From: Lachnospiraceae bacterium
Lineage (GTDB): Bacteria; Bacillota; Clostridia; Lachnospirales; Lachnospiraceae
Assembly: GCA_028721415.1 (NCBI GenBank)
Contig: JAQYIU010000114.1
Location: forward strand, 1-60,366
Reading direction: 5' to 3'
DNA length: 60,366 nt
The notes under the pieces are model-generated. The model worked only from the letters and a program-made list of their open reading frames with translations, made no database searches and was not told the DNA's origin. Shown piece by piece: positions 1-8,389 of the stretch. The position numbers were made by a program, and so were the translations under genes. Position 1 is the stretch's first letter, and each line of letters starts with the position of its first letter.

Positions 1-41
1 TTACAAGCAGAGGGTCACAGGTTCGAGCCCTGTAGGTCCCA
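1..41 (+). tRNA. tRNA-Val (UAC anticodon), 5' part outside the window
   Basis: Only the 3' part is present. Counting back from the discriminator A at 41, the acceptor strand is 34-40, the T arm is acagg/cctgt with loop ttcgagc, and the anticodon is TAC at 2-4 with T at 1 as base 33. CCA is not encoded. Confidence 0.85.
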
Positions 42-46
42 TATAT

Positions 47-133
47 GCCGGCGTGGCGGAACTGGCAGACGCACAGGACTTAAAATCCTGCGGGACTTAT
101 ACTCCCGTATCGGTTCGATTCCGATCGCCGGCA
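47..133 (+). tRNA. tRNA-Leu (UAA anticodon)
   Basis: A class II tRNA of 87 nt with a long variable arm. The acceptor stem gccggcg pairs with cgccggc. The anticodon loop CTTAAAA gives TAA, reading UUA. It lies 5 nt after the tRNA-Val, so the cluster is probably one transcript. Confidence 0.95.
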
Positions 134-148
134 TACCAAAAAATATTT

Positions 149-222
149 GTGGGCATAGCTCAGCTGGATAGAGCGTCTGGCTACGGACCAGAAGGTCGGG
201 GGTTCGAATCCTCTTGCCCACG
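149..222 (+). tRNA. tRNA-Arg (ACG anticodon)
   Basis: A 74-nt cloverleaf with acceptor gtgggca/tgcccac, discriminator G, and anticodon stem tctgg/ccaga enclosing CTACGGA (anticodon ACG, expected to be modified to ICG). Confidence 0.95.
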
Positions 223-265
223 CTAATCGCTTTCATCAATTTGATGAAAGCGATCATATGAATAT

Positions 266-337
266 AGCGCTATCGCCAAATGGTAAGGCACTGGATTCTG
301 ATTCCAGCATTTCCAGGTTCGAATCCTGGTAGCGCTG
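266..337 (+). tRNA. tRNA-Gln (CUG anticodon)
   Basis: A 72-nt cloverleaf with acceptor agcgcta/tagcgct. Anticodon stem ctgga/tccag encloses TTCTGAT (anticodon CTG). It is the last tRNA of the cluster and is followed at once by a terminator hairpin. Confidence 0.93.
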
Positions 338-340
338 TTG

Positions 341-369
341 AAAAAGACACAATTATGTGTCTTTTTTCT
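341..369 (+). terminator. Rho-independent terminator of the tRNA cluster
   Basis: The inverted repeat aagacaca / tgtgtctt is followed by a T run, 4 nt after tRNA-Gln. Confidence 0.85.
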
Positions 370-488
370 ATTTATAGAGTTATAAGCCAACTTTTCTCTT
401 GAAAGCAATACGTAACCAGAGGATAAGACTATATTATATTTCCAGATAATGGGGATATATTCATATCCGATTATGACAAGAAAAGATA

Positions 489-517
489 TTGTATTGTGTT
501 TTTTTATATGATATTAT
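489..517 (+). promoter_or_regulatory. Sigma-A type promoter of the BMC-like gene
   Basis: TTGTAT, a 17-nt spacer, then TATTAT with an upstream TGA (extended -10). It ends 47 nt before the ATG at 565. Confidence 0.6.
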
Positions 518-564
518 AAACAAAATAGTCAACATATCAATTGTTATATGTAAAGGGGATAGAG

Positions 565-882
565 ATGACAGAGGGACGTATTATTTATAATCCAGGTAAA
601 TTAGCAATGCAGATGTTTTATCGTAAGATGAACAAAGAAAGCAGAGAGGAACTTGCGAATAGAAAGTATGATGCAGTGGGATTGTTTCAGACAACAGTTG
701 CAGGAATCTTATATTATGCCGATAGAGTTGCTAAGACAAGTAATGTATATCCGGTAGAGATTAATGGAAGTTGTCCACAGCACATCACAACATTAGCTTT
801 CTTTGGTGAGACTTCAGCAGTCGAGACAGCAATGAAGATGGTAATGGCAGAAGAGAAAGAAAGAAAAAATCGTCTGATTTAA
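565..882 (+). CDS. Small BMC-domain-like protein, orphan
   Basis: A 105-residue protein. The ATG at 565 is preferred over the in-frame TTG at 541 because AAGGGG lies about 7 nt upstream. Residues from about 38 (YDAVGLFQTT) through SCPQHITTLAFFGETSAVETA look like one bacterial-microcompartment shell (BMC) fold, with the AVGL strand at its start and the GETSAVETA helix near its end. I recall a family of short Firmicutes BMC-like proteins with the same SCPQ...FGD/E signature. No shell, aldehyde dehydrogenase or diol dehydratase genes are nearby, so a role in a metabolosome cannot be inferred. It has its own promoter and terminator. The fold call is from memory of family patterns; the function is unknown. 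Confidence 0.65.
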   Translation: MTEGRIIYNPGKLAMQMFYRKMNKESREELANRKYDAVGLFQTTVAGILYYADRVAKTSNVYPVEINGSCPQHITTLAFFGETSAVETAMKMVMAEEKERKNRLI

Positions 883-929
883 GATAGGACATTAGCCTGA
901 TTCACAGAAGAGATGGGTACATGAATATG

Positions 930-973
930 AAGGGGTTCTGTTAACATTTGTTATGTCAATAGAACCCTTTTTC
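930..973 (+). terminator. Rho-independent terminator
   Basis: GGGTTCT at 933-939 pairs with AGAACCC at 961-967, followed by TTTTTCT. It ends transcription of the BMC-like gene before the thioesterase gene. Confidence 0.8.
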
Positions 974-1027
974 TGTCATATTATATCAGTTAGCAGAATT
1001 AATAATTGGAGGCATAAAGAAGAGAAT

Positions 1028-1756
1028 ATGTATAAGATGGATATTCAGGTTCGCTATAGTGAAGTGGATCGTTACGGCAAAACACAATTGCATCAGATTT
1101 TAGAGTATTTTCAGGATTGTGGAGTATTTCAGACTGTTGATTTAGGTTTTGGAAAAACAGGAAGTGATAATGAAAAACAGGCATGGTATTTGATTGCCTG
1201 GGATGTACAGATCAGACGCTATCCTTCCATGTGTGAAAAATTATCTATTATTACAGAACCATATAAAATGAGAGGATTTTATGGATATCGTCGTTATAAA
1301 ATAATAGATGAAGATCAGAATATTATTGTTGAGGCAGATTCTATATGGATTTTTATGGATATAGAAAAAATGGTTCCTGTGAAAATTCCTGAATATTTGA
1401 CAAAAGGATACATTGAAGAAGGTGTCGATGAAACGATTCAAGTGAAGAGAAAACTTTCAGCAAAAGGAGATTGGAAAAAAGTAGATACCATTGTCGTACC
1501 TAAAATATTTCTTGATTCCAATGAACATGTCAATAATGCGTATTATGTATTATGGGCGGAAGAAGTTTTGCCAGAAGGTTATTATGTTACAGATCTTAAG
1601 GTAGATTACAGACAGGCTGCTTTACTAAATGATGAGATTCATATTTATATTACACAAGAAGGAAATATCTGGAAAGTAAAATATGTAAATCAGGAAGATC
1701 AATTGAATGCGGTAATTGTGATGACAGTAAAAAAGAAAGAAAAAACTGATATTTGA
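1028..1756 (+). CDS. Acyl-ACP thioesterase (FatA/hotdog family)
   Basis: A 242-residue, two-hotdog thioesterase that would hydrolyse acyl-ACP to free fatty acid in the cytoplasm. The N-terminal half shows the family's RYSEVDRYGKTQLHQILEYFQD region (residues about 9-30). The second half has FLDSNEHVNNAYYVLWAEE, with the N-x-H-x-N element of the catalytic site in plant and bacterial FatA-like enzymes. Length matches bacterial members (about 240-250). The start is uncertain: GGAGG lies 14 nt before ATG 1028, and ATG 1037 is an alternative; the longer in-frame region from 953 overlaps the preceding terminator and is unlikely to be translated. It probably starts a transcript that continues into the cvfB-like gene 37 nt downstream. 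Confidence 0.85.
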   Translation: MYKMDIQVRYSEVDRYGKTQLHQILEYFQDCGVFQTVDLGFGKTGSDNEKQAWYLIAWDVQIRRYPSMCEKLSIITEPYKMRGFYGYRRYKIIDEDQNIIVEADSIWIFMDIEKMVPVKIPEYLTKGYIEEGVDETIQVKRKLSAKGDWKKVDTIVVPKIFLDSNEHVNNAYYVLWAEEVLPEGYYVTDLKVDYRQAALLNDEIHIYITQEGNIWKVKYVNQEDQLNAVIVMTVKKKEKTDI

Positions 1757-1793
1757 ATTAGATAAAAAGACAATTATAAAGAAAGGATAAAAT

Positions 1794-2639
1794 ATGATAG
1801 AATTGGGAAGAAAACAAATTTTATATGTAGATCATAAAACAGATTTTGGAGTATATTTGTGTGAGTTGAGAAATATAGGGAAAAAAGATGGAGAATGCAT
1901 TCTTTTGCCAAGAAAGCAGGTTCCAGTTGAGTGCGAAAAAGGAGATCCTATTGAAGTGTTTGTATATAAAGATTCACAGGATCGTCCTATTGCTACAACG
2001 AATATGCCAAAAGTAACTTTGGGAGAACTGGCTGTTTTGGAAGTTTTGGATGTAACCAAAATTGGAGCATTTTTGGACTGGGGACTTGAGAAAGATCTTT
2101 TACTTCCTTTTAGTGAGCAGGTAGTGAAAGTAAAAAAAGGAGAAAAATATTTAGTTGGGCTTTATGTAGATAAAAGCGAGAGAATGTGCGCGACAATGAA
2201 AGTTTATGATTTTCTTCGAACAGATGGAAAATATAAAAAAGATGATGTTGTTCATGGAATTGTTTTTGGTAAAAATCCGGAATATGGAGTTTTTGTAGCT
2301 GTAGATTCTTTATATAACGGTATGATTTCCAAAAAAGAAATGGTACGAGAGCTTCGAATCGGAGAAGAAGTGGAAGCCAGAGTTACTGAGGTGAGAGACG
2401 ATGGAAAATTAAATCTCAGCTTGAGAGAAAAAGGTCATATTCAGATGGATATTGATTCGGTAAAAATAATGCAAAAATTATCTGATAATGAAGGATTTCT
2501 TCCATACCATGATAAATCATCCCCTGATCAGATTCGTCAGGAATTTGGAATGAGTAAAAATGAATTTAAAAGAGCGATTGGAAGACTATACAAAAATCGT
2601 AAAATTACAATTACAGATAAAGGAATTGAGTTAGTATGA
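1794..2639 (+). CDS. cvfB: S1 RNA-binding protein of the CvfB/YitL family
   Basis: A 281-residue protein with the CvfB layout: tandem S1-type OB folds (including TKIGAFLDWGLEKDLLLPFSEQ at about 83-104 and a third barrel with NPEYGVFVAVDSLYNGMI) and a C-terminal winged helix (EFGMSKNEFKRAIGRLYKNRKI). Family members bind RNA and affect virulence-factor expression in staphylococci; a specific role here is not shown. The RBS is AAAGAAAGG. Its stop overlaps the next gene's start as ATGA, so expression is translationally coupled to the CPBP protease. Confidence 0.9.
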   Translation: MIELGRKQILYVDHKTDFGVYLCELRNIGKKDGECILLPRKQVPVECEKGDPIEVFVYKDSQDRPIATTNMPKVTLGELAVLEVLDVTKIGAFLDWGLEKDLLLPFSEQVVKVKKGEKYLVGLYVDKSERMCATMKVYDFLRTDGKYKKDDVVHGIVFGKNPEYGVFVAVDSLYNGMISKKEMVRELRIGEEVEARVTEVRDDGKLNLSLREKGHIQMDIDSVKIMQKLSDNEGFLPYHDKSSPDQIRQEFGMSKNEFKRAIGRLYKNRKITITDKGIELV

Positions 2640-3754
2640 ATAAACTTGCAGTGAGTGCAAATACGTTATGGTTATATGCAGTTCTGGTGCATATTGCGGG
2701 ATCCATAGTTGTCAATGGAGTTGTAATGTTGCCTTTTGGAAGCATTCTTTTTATGACAGTTTTATGGATATCGATGTTTATTCTTTATGATAAAAAGAGA
2801 AAATATGTAATTCCATTTGTTGCAGGATGGTTCTTATCTATTTATGTGATATATCAAGTCCCGGCTTCTTATGAGGGAAGTTTTCTTCTAAATGGAATGA
2901 TTCTATTTCTGATTTGGTATGTTTGCAGACTCAGAGAGGTAAAACCGACAGAATTTTGTCATGTAAAAAAGATTCCAATCAGACAGTGGGGATTTATCCT
3001 TTTAATTACCATTGGTCTGATTGTTATCGCCGGATATATTAACGGGTTGTCTATGTTGGTATTTTATAATGGTACAACTAGTTCTCTTCAGGAAGTTGGA
3101 AAATATTTTCCTGAGAGTGTGATTGTGTTTGCTTTGGTACCGGCAATTTCGGAAGAATTTTTATTCCGAGGATGTATTTATCAGGAAGTTGCTGGAACCA
3201 ATACGAAACAGTTTGCTGTGTTTCTTTCGGCAGTGCTGTTTGCGTTGCTTCATATGAACTTTAATCAGATGAGTTATGCCTTTATCATGGGATTATTTTT
3301 TGGATGGATTATCTGTATGACAGATAATTTATCGATATCAATATTGATTCATGCATTATTTAATTGTTTTAGCGTATTTTCATTTGCTTTTCAGAATAAC
3401 GCTCTTATGAAATTAATTATGAATCTTCATGTTGGTGCTTATTATATATTTAATCCGATTCTTCGAGATAATAATGGAAAGATTATTGGAGAAGCAGTCG
3501 TGGAAGGTGCGATTCTTTTATTATGTATGTTGATTTTTGTAGGAGCTTTGTTATATTTCTTAAAAAAAGATAATGAAAAAAGGATGCCCGGCAAACAGAT
3601 AAGAGTCAAAACAGGCTTTGGAAAACCGCAGATAGAGGAATATGGACAAAAGGATGAAAGTATTTTATGGAAAGCGGATCGTGAATTCTGGACAGGATGT
3701 ATTGGATGTATTATCTTTGCAATTTTATATGAATTATTCATGATGAGTTCATAA
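2636..3754 (+). CDS. CPBP-family intramembrane glutamic endopeptidase (CAAX protease-like)
   Basis: A 372-residue multipass membrane protein with about 8-9 hydrophobic segments. The Abi/CPBP signature is clear: EEFLFRG (about residues 171-177, catalytic Glu pair and Arg), then HMNFNQ and HALFN carrying the two conserved histidines. Members are related to eukaryotic Rce1 and often serve in bacteriocin immunity or regulated proteolysis; no bacteriocin gene is visible nearby. A charged C-terminal tail precedes one last hydrophobic segment. It overlaps cvfB by 4 nt. The substrate is unknown. Confidence 0.88.
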   Translation: MNKLAVSANTLWLYAVLVHIAGSIVVNGVVMLPFGSILFMTVLWISMFILYDKKRKYVIPFVAGWFLSIYVIYQVPASYEGSFLLNGMILFLIWYVCRLREVKPTEFCHVKKIPIRQWGFILLITIGLIVIAGYINGLSMLVFYNGTTSSLQEVGKYFPESVIVFALVPAISEEFLFRGCIYQEVAGTNTKQFAVFLSAVLFALLHMNFNQMSYAFIMGLFFGWIICMTDNLSISILIHALFNCFSVFSFAFQNNALMKLIMNLHVGAYYIFNPILRDNNGKIIGEAVVEGAILLLCMLIFVGALLYFLKKDNEKRMPGKQIRVKTGFGKPQIEEYGQKDESILWKADREFWTGCIGCIIFAILYELFMMSS

Positions 3755-3774
3755 AAAATGGTGTATATAAATAT

Positions 3775-3820
3775 AAAAACCTGAGAACTATGTAGCGTAC
3801 ATAAGATTCTCAGGTTTTTT
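3775..3820. terminator. Bidirectional terminator between the CPBP gene and pyrG
   Basis: AAAAACCTGAGAA pairs with TTCTCAGGTTTTTT around an 18-nt loop. The A run on one side and T run on the other allow use from both strands. Confidence 0.85.
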
Positions 3821-3823
3821 CTA

Positions 3824-3858
3824 TTCACAATCAGTGAAAAAAATTCTGATTGTGAAAA
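3824..3858 (-). terminator. Second hairpin directly after pyrG
   Basis: TTCACAATCAG and its complement CTGATTGTGAA pair around a 13-nt spacer, 3 nt past the pyrG stop on the minus strand. A shared T tract lies further on, so two stacked hairpins end pyrG. Confidence 0.5.
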
Positions 3859-3860
3859 TA

Positions 3861-5468
3861 TTATTTGTTACTGTATTCTAAAGCAGCAGCCATAAATCCT
3901 TTAAATAACGGGTGTGGTTTGTTTGGTCTTGATTTAAATTCAGGATGAGCCTGTGTACCGATAAACCATGGATGATCTGGAATTTCTACCATCTCAACGA
4001 TTCTGCCATCAGGAGAGAAACCGGAAAGAAGCATACCATATTCCTGAAGAACATCACGATACTGATTATTTACTTCATAACGGTGACGATGTCTTTCTTC
4101 AATTGTCTTGGAACCGTAAAGTTGAAGCGCTTTGGAGTTATCGTCGAGGATACATGGATAAGAACCAAGTCTTAATGTACCGCCAAGATCAGTAATACCC
4201 TCTTTATCCGGCATAATATGGATTACCGGATTTGTAGTTGTTGTGCTGAATTCATTGCTGTGTGCGTCTTTCAGACCAATTACATTTCGTGCGAACTCAA
4301 CAATAGTAAGCTGCATTCCAAGGCAGAGACCAAGATAAGGGATCTTGTGTTCTCTTGCATAGTGAATGGCACAGATCATACCTTCGATACCTCTGTCACC
4401 AAATCCACCAGGAACAATAATACCATCAACATCAGATAAGAAATTATCTACGTTGTAATCACTGAGTAATTCGGAGTCCACCCATTTGATCTCAACTTCT
4501 GCATTGTTTGCGACAGCACCATGTTTTAAGGCTTCGACTACACTGATATAAGCGTCATGAAGGGAAACATATTTACCAACAAGAGCAACCTGAATCTTAT
4601 GTTTTGGGTTCTTCCATGCATCAACCATAGCAATCCAGTCATCAAGATCAGGCTGTGGGCAATCCATATTCAGACATTCACAGGCTACGTTGGCAAGTTT
4701 TTCTTTTTCCATTGCCAGAGGTAACTCATAAAGAATATCCACATCAAGATTCTGAATGACACGTTTTTTCGGTACATTACAGAACTGAGCAATCTTGCTC
4801 TTAATGCTGTCATCCAGAGGAAGATCAGAACGGCAGACAAGAATATCCGGCTGGATACCCATTCCCTGTAATTCCTTTACACTGGCCTGTGTTGGTTTGG
4901 TTTTTAACTCACCGGAAGCTTTCAGATATGGGATTAAAGTAACGTGAATTAAAATACAGTTTTCATGTCCCACTTCATGCTGGAACTGACGAAGTGCCTC
5001 CAGGAAAGGCTGACTCTCAATATCACCGACAGTACCGCCAATTTCTATGATGGCAACCTCTGTTTCAGAGGCATCTTCATTATGATAAAAACGGCTCTTG
5101 ATCTCGTTTGTTACGTGAGGGATGACCTGCACGGTATGTCCGCCGAAATCACCGCGACGTTCCTTGTTCAGAATACTCCAGTAAACCTTACCGGTTGTTA
5201 CATTGGATTTTTTATTTAATTTTTCATCAATAAATCTTTCATAGTGACCTAAATCAAGATCAGTTTCTGCTCCATCATCTGTCACAAATACTTCACCATG
5301 CTGAATTGGATTCATGGTTCCAGGATCCATGTTGATATATGGATCAAATTTCTGGCTGGAAACTTTATAACCTCTTGCTTTTAAAAGACGTCCCAGAGAA
5401 GCTGCTGTAATTCCCTTACCTAAACCGGATACAACACCACCTGTGACGAACACGTATTTCACTGGCAT
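3861..5468 (-). CDS. pyrG: CTP synthase
   Basis: The 535-residue enzyme makes CTP from UTP, ATP and glutamine in the cytoplasm. The N-terminal synthetase domain opens with [21 protein letters not shown] (residues about 4-24), including the P-loop-like glycine stretch. The C-terminal class I glutamine amidotransferase domain has the nucleophile motif GLCLGMQL and a late HPEF motif with the partner His/Glu. Length is normal (530-550). The start has an excellent AGGAGG 7-8 nt upstream. The upstream region is AT-rich with a TATAAT on the minus strand. I did not see the G-run start typical of CTP-dependent reiterative transcription of Bacillus pyrG. Confidence 0.98.
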   Translation of the reverse strand: MPVKYVFVTGGVVSGLGKGITAASLGRLLKARGYKVSSQKFDPYINMDPGTMNPIQHGEVFVTDDGAETDLDLGHYERFIDEKLNKKSNVTTGKVYWSILNKERRGDFGGHTVQVIPHVTNEIKSRFYHNEDASETEVAIIEIGGTVGDIESQPFLEALRQFQHEVGHENCILIHVTLIPYLKASGELKTKPTQASVKELQGMGIQPDILVCRSDLPLDDSIKSKIAQFCNVPKKRVIQNLDVDILYELPLAMEKEKLANVACECLNMDCPQPDLDDWIAMVDAWKNPKHKIQVALVGKYVSLHDAYISVVEALKHGAVANNAEVEIKWVDSELLSDYNVDNFLSDVDGIIVPGGFGDRGIEGMICAIHYAREHKIPYLGLCLGMQLTIVEFARNVIGLKDAHSNEFSTTTTNPVIHIMPDKEGITDLGGTLRLGSYPCILDDNSKALQLYGSKTIEERHRHRYEVNNQYRDVLQEYGMLLSGFSPDGRIVEMVEIPDHPWFIGTQAHPEFKSRPNKPHPLFKGFMAAALEYSNK

Positions 5469-5605
5469 GGATATTTCCTCCTGTCCTTTTTTACATTAAT
5501 TATTTAATTATACTATAAGTCAATTCTTTTTTCCAGAGATAAGATAAGAAAAATAATGTCAAAAATAAGTGCCTGAAATCAAAGATTTTTATTATAAATG
5601 TTTAG

Positions 5606-5634
5606 TTGAAGTTTTTTAGGGTTTATGGGACAAT
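5606..5634 (+). promoter_or_regulatory. Probable promoter of the nucleotidyltransferase gene
   Basis: TTGAAG, a 17-nt spacer, then GACAAT preceded by TGG (extended -10). It ends 41 nt before the ATG at 5676. Confidence 0.45.
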
Positions 5635-5675
5635 AAAAAGGAATAATATCGAAAGAAGAAAGGAAGTTTTTATAT

Positions 5676-6596
5676 ATGAAAGAACCGGTACTCGTTGTTC
5701 TTGCAGCAGGAATGGGAAGCAGATATGGCGGATTAAAACAGATGGATCCTGTAGATAAAGAGGGACATGCTATTTTGGATTATTCCGTTTACGATGCCAA
5801 AAGAGCAGGATTTAAAAAAGTAGTATTTATTATCAAGCATGCCATCGAGAAGGATTTTATCCGACTGATCGGAAGTCGCATTGAACCATTTATGGAAGTG
5901 AATTATGTTTTTCAGGAACTTGATAAATTACCGGAAGGGTATACTGTGCCGGAAGGAAGAGAGAAACCGTTTGGAACCGGTCATGCGGTATTATGCTGTA
6001 AAGATGTGGTAGATGCTCCATTTGCTGTGATCAATGCGGATGATTATTATGGACCGAAGGCTTTTCAGGTATTGTATGATTATCTCACCCGTAATGAAGA
6101 TGATGATAAATATCGTTATGTGATGGTAGGTTTTCATATTGAAAAGACGATTACGGAAAATGGACACGTGGCTAGAGGAATCTGTCAGGTGGATGAAGAA
6201 CATTACCTTGTGGATATTACCGAGAGAACCCGCATTGAGAAAAAGGGAGATGGAGCAGCCTATACATTGGATGATGGAGAAACCTGGATTCCGATTCCGG
6301 ATCAGACTCCGGTGTCCATGAATTGCTGGGGATTTAGTGAAGGCTTTTTAAAGGAACTGGAAGAGAGATTTCCTGTATTTTTAGAAAAAGAAATGGCAGC
6401 AAATCCTCTCAAATGTGAGTATTTCCTGCCGAGTGTCGTTTCCGATTTATTAAATGAGGAGAAGGCAACGGTAAAAGTTCTTGAATCAGAAGAAAAGTGG
6501 TATGGTGTCACTTATCAGGAAGATAAGAAGATGGTGATGGATGCCATTCAGTCTATGAAAGAACGGAACATATATCCGGAATATCTCTGGAAATAA
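5676..6596 (+). CDS. Nucleotidyltransferase family protein (NTP-transferase fold)
   Basis: A 306-residue protein of the sugar-phosphate nucleotidyltransferase superfamily. The signature VLAAGMGSRYGGLKQMDPV (residues about 7-25) is the NTP-binding loop, and AVINADDYYG (about 112-121) supplies the metal-binding aspartates. It ends in a short C-terminal region (MKERNIYPEYLWK), without the left-handed beta helix of GlmU or GlgC. Substrate cannot be assigned. The gene stands alone and converges on the AraC gene with only 4 nt between them, so the two transcripts probably overlap. Confidence 0.87.
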   Translation: MKEPVLVVLAAGMGSRYGGLKQMDPVDKEGHAILDYSVYDAKRAGFKKVVFIIKHAIEKDFIRLIGSRIEPFMEVNYVFQELDKLPEGYTVPEGREKPFGTGHAVLCCKDVVDAPFAVINADDYYGPKAFQVLYDYLTRNEDDDKYRYVMVGFHIEKTITENGHVARGICQVDEEHYLVDITERTRIEKKGDGAAYTLDDGETWIPIPDQTPVSMNCWGFSEGFLKELEERFPVFLEKEMAANPLKCEYFLPSVVSDLLNEEKATVKVLESEEKWYGVTYQEDKKMVMDAIQSMKERNIYPEYLWK

Positions 6597-6600
6597 TGTA

Positions 6601-7554
6601 TTAGTCCTCAGATTCCGGACTTAGTTTCTGATCAAGATCAATATGTTGATAAACCGGATCGCTGCTTGCTGAACGGATGGTATTCTGATAATGGGAAGGC
6701 GGCATTCCGGTTATTTTTTTAAATTGCTTTGAAAAATAATGGATGGAGGTATACCCTAAAGCACGGGCAGTATCGGTGAGATTCATTTTATCATCACGAA
6801 TCATTTTTTTCGCAACACTGATTCTCATCTGACAGAAATATTCAATGGCACCAAGACCCGTCTGTTCCCGGAAAATACGCTGAAGGTGAGCTCGACCGAT
6901 GGAAAATTCCTGACAGATCTGTTCAATACTGAGATGCTCGGTAATATGTTTCGCATAATAATCCGTAATACGATTTAACAGAATGGAGTCTGCCTTTGAT
7001 AAAGGAGATAAAGCCGGCTCCTTTTCGGAAGGCGTGGAAGCAGATTGGCGCATCAGTGCGATCAGGAGCATTTCCAGATAACTTCGAATGAGCTGTTCTC
7101 CACCAAAAGGCTGGTTATATTTGCGCTCGAGAGTATAAACTCCGGAATCATCAATTCTTGCAAAAAAATTATTTTTTCCTTCTCCAGCCAGAAGAGAGAG
7201 AAGTTGCTGTTCTGTCTCTTTACAGGAAAGGACTCGATTACTAAGCAGATTCAGATGGGGAGAATCACAGTAAAATCCGCAGGAAAATAAAACCGGAGTC
7301 GTATTTTCTGTTCCTTTAAAAGAATAATATTCATTGGGTGCCTGTATAAACAATTGACCTTCTTTCAGTAGAAAAGGAGTATGATTTGTTTTGGAGGAAA
7401 TAATTTCACAGCTTCCTTCCTCCACGTACAAAACTTTCCAATAATCATGATATTCACTTTTAAAAATAAAATCACTTTTGTATTCAAAGAAATGAATCGA
7501 AGTTACAGCGGTAACTTTAAATTCCTGTTTTAAATGTAACGCTTCAGGTGACAT
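6601..7554 (-). CDS. AraC-family transcriptional regulator with N-terminal cupin-like domain
   Basis: A 317-residue regulator. Residues about 20-150 form a beta-rich sensor (FEYKSDFIFKSEYHDYWKVLYVEEG), typical of AraC_binding cupins that sense small ligands such as sugars. Residues about 200-300 hold two helix-turn-helix motifs (LSIEQICQEFSIGRAHLQRIF and LTDTARALGYTSIHYFSKQFK) ending with the usual GMPPSHY. An acidic tail follows. It is transcribed away from the 7.8-22.4 kb locus and could respond to or control genes on either side; the sequence does not show a target. Confidence 0.93.
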   Translation of the reverse strand: MSPEALHLKQEFKVTAVTSIHFFEYKSDFIFKSEYHDYWKVLYVEEGSCEIISSKTNHTPFLLKEGQLFIQAPNEYYSFKGTENTTPVLFSCGFYCDSPHLNLLSNRVLSCKETEQQLLSLLAGEGKNNFFARIDDSGVYTLERKYNQPFGGEQLIRSYLEMLLIALMRQSASTPSEKEPALSPLSKADSILLNRITDYYAKHITEHLSIEQICQEFSIGRAHLQRIFREQTGLGAIEYFCQMRISVAKKMIRDDKMNLTDTARALGYTSIHYFSKQFKKITGMPPSHYQNTIRSASSDPVYQHIDLDQKLSPESED

Positions 7555-7658
7555 ATCTTATTTCTCCTCTGTATATACTTGAACTATTTTATTCTATAAT
7601 AAATCATCAAAAAAATCAATTTTTCTGCCCGTTGGTAAAAATTAATAAAGCCATCCCT

Positions 7659-7686
7659 TTGAGAAATGGCTGTAGTCTGTTATAAT
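7659..7686 (+). promoter_or_regulatory. Sigma-A promoter of the GTPase/kinase/cell-wall locus, with an inverted repeat over the -35
   Basis: TTGAGA, a 16-nt spacer, then a perfect TATAAT. AGCCAT at 7649-7654 and ATGGCT at 7666-7671 form an inverted repeat that brackets the -35 and could be an operator. The transcript would begin near 7692, leaving about 115 nt of leader. Confidence 0.6.
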
Positions 7687-7754
7687 CAGATAAGAAAATG
7701 TTTTTGAAAAAGATTTTGGCGTGGGAGAGCAGTGTTGCTGTTGCCGGGCTCGCC

Positions 7755-7778
7755 CGCGAATCCTCTTGGAGATTCGCG
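7755..7778 (+). promoter_or_regulatory. GC-rich leader hairpin, possible attenuator
   Basis: CGCGAATC and GATTCGCG pair perfectly (8 bp, 8-nt loop) and are followed by ATTTTAAA, a short T run. It sits between the promoter at 7659 and the first gene at 7808, where partial termination could set locus expression. Confidence 0.4.
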
Positions 7779-7807
7779 ATTTTAAATAAAATGAGGTGTG
7801 ATGACAG

Positions 7808-8374
7808 ATGATAACAATGGAAATCGGATTGATAGTGGCAGCGATTTTGCTTGTCTTTGGTGCTGTTCAGTGGAAATTGCAAAGTGGAAGGATCGATAAT
7901 CAGAAAATTATTTTAGAATATGCAGAAAAAGTGACAGATGCCGAGTGTCGTCAGAGAGAAGAACAGAAGAAAAAAGAAAAAGAAGAAGAGGAGAAACAGA
8001 AGTATCGGACTTTTGGTCTTGATTTTATGATTACGCATGGTTCTGCGTTCGGAGGCTGCTCTGCCATTAATGTGGATGGAAGAAGAAGAAAAGGAATTGT
8101 CCCGCTGGATCATGTACTCATGTACGGAAAACATCCGTCAGGCAAAGAATTTACCTATTATATTGAAGAGCAGGGACTTGAAATATGTGCGGCTGATGAA
8201 AAGAATTGTCTGGTCGTTCGTTCCCGCACGACACCATTTGAAATCCGTGAGGCAGGAATGGGACGGGATCAGGGCGTTTGTGCAAAGTATGCGGTCATAA
8301 AACAGGATGTATTATATTATATTATTTTAGAGTCCAAGCATGAGCTTTCGATTAAAGCAACAAAAACATGTTAG
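7808..8374 (+). CDS. Membrane-anchored protein of unknown function, first gene of the GTPase/kinase locus
   Basis: A 188-residue protein not recognised as a known family. Residues about 4-22 form one hydrophobic segment (IGLIVAAILLVFGAVQW). A strongly charged, coiled-coil-prone stretch rich in K and E follows (about 45-65). The C-terminal 120 residues look beta-rich (for example SAINVDGRRRKGIVPLDHVLMYG and a late VLYYIILESKHELSIKA), a compact domain probably facing the cytoplasm. The layout (N-terminal anchor, charged linker, C-terminal beta domain) mirrors that of the FHA protein at 13570, but I see no FHA signature here. A GAGGTG motif precedes ATG 7808; the next gene follows after 15 nt. 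Confidence 0.75.
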   Translation: MITMEIGLIVAAILLVFGAVQWKLQSGRIDNQKIILEYAEKVTDAECRQREEQKKKEKEEEEKQKYRTFGLDFMITHGSAFGGCSAINVDGRRRKGIVPLDHVLMYGKHPSGKEFTYYIEEQGLEICAADEKNCLVVRSRTTPFEIREAGMGRDQGVCAKYAVIKQDVLYYIILESKHELSIKATKTC

Positions 8375-8389
8375 AGGCGGAGGATAAAA

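Noticed and set aside
1-408. Minus-strand open frames across the tRNA cluster
   Set aside because: They run through tRNA genes and a terminator, with tRNA-derived sequence only.
953-1027. Upstream extension of the thioesterase frame
   Set aside because: It overlaps the T run of the terminator at 930-973 and lacks an RBS; ATG 1028 is more plausible.
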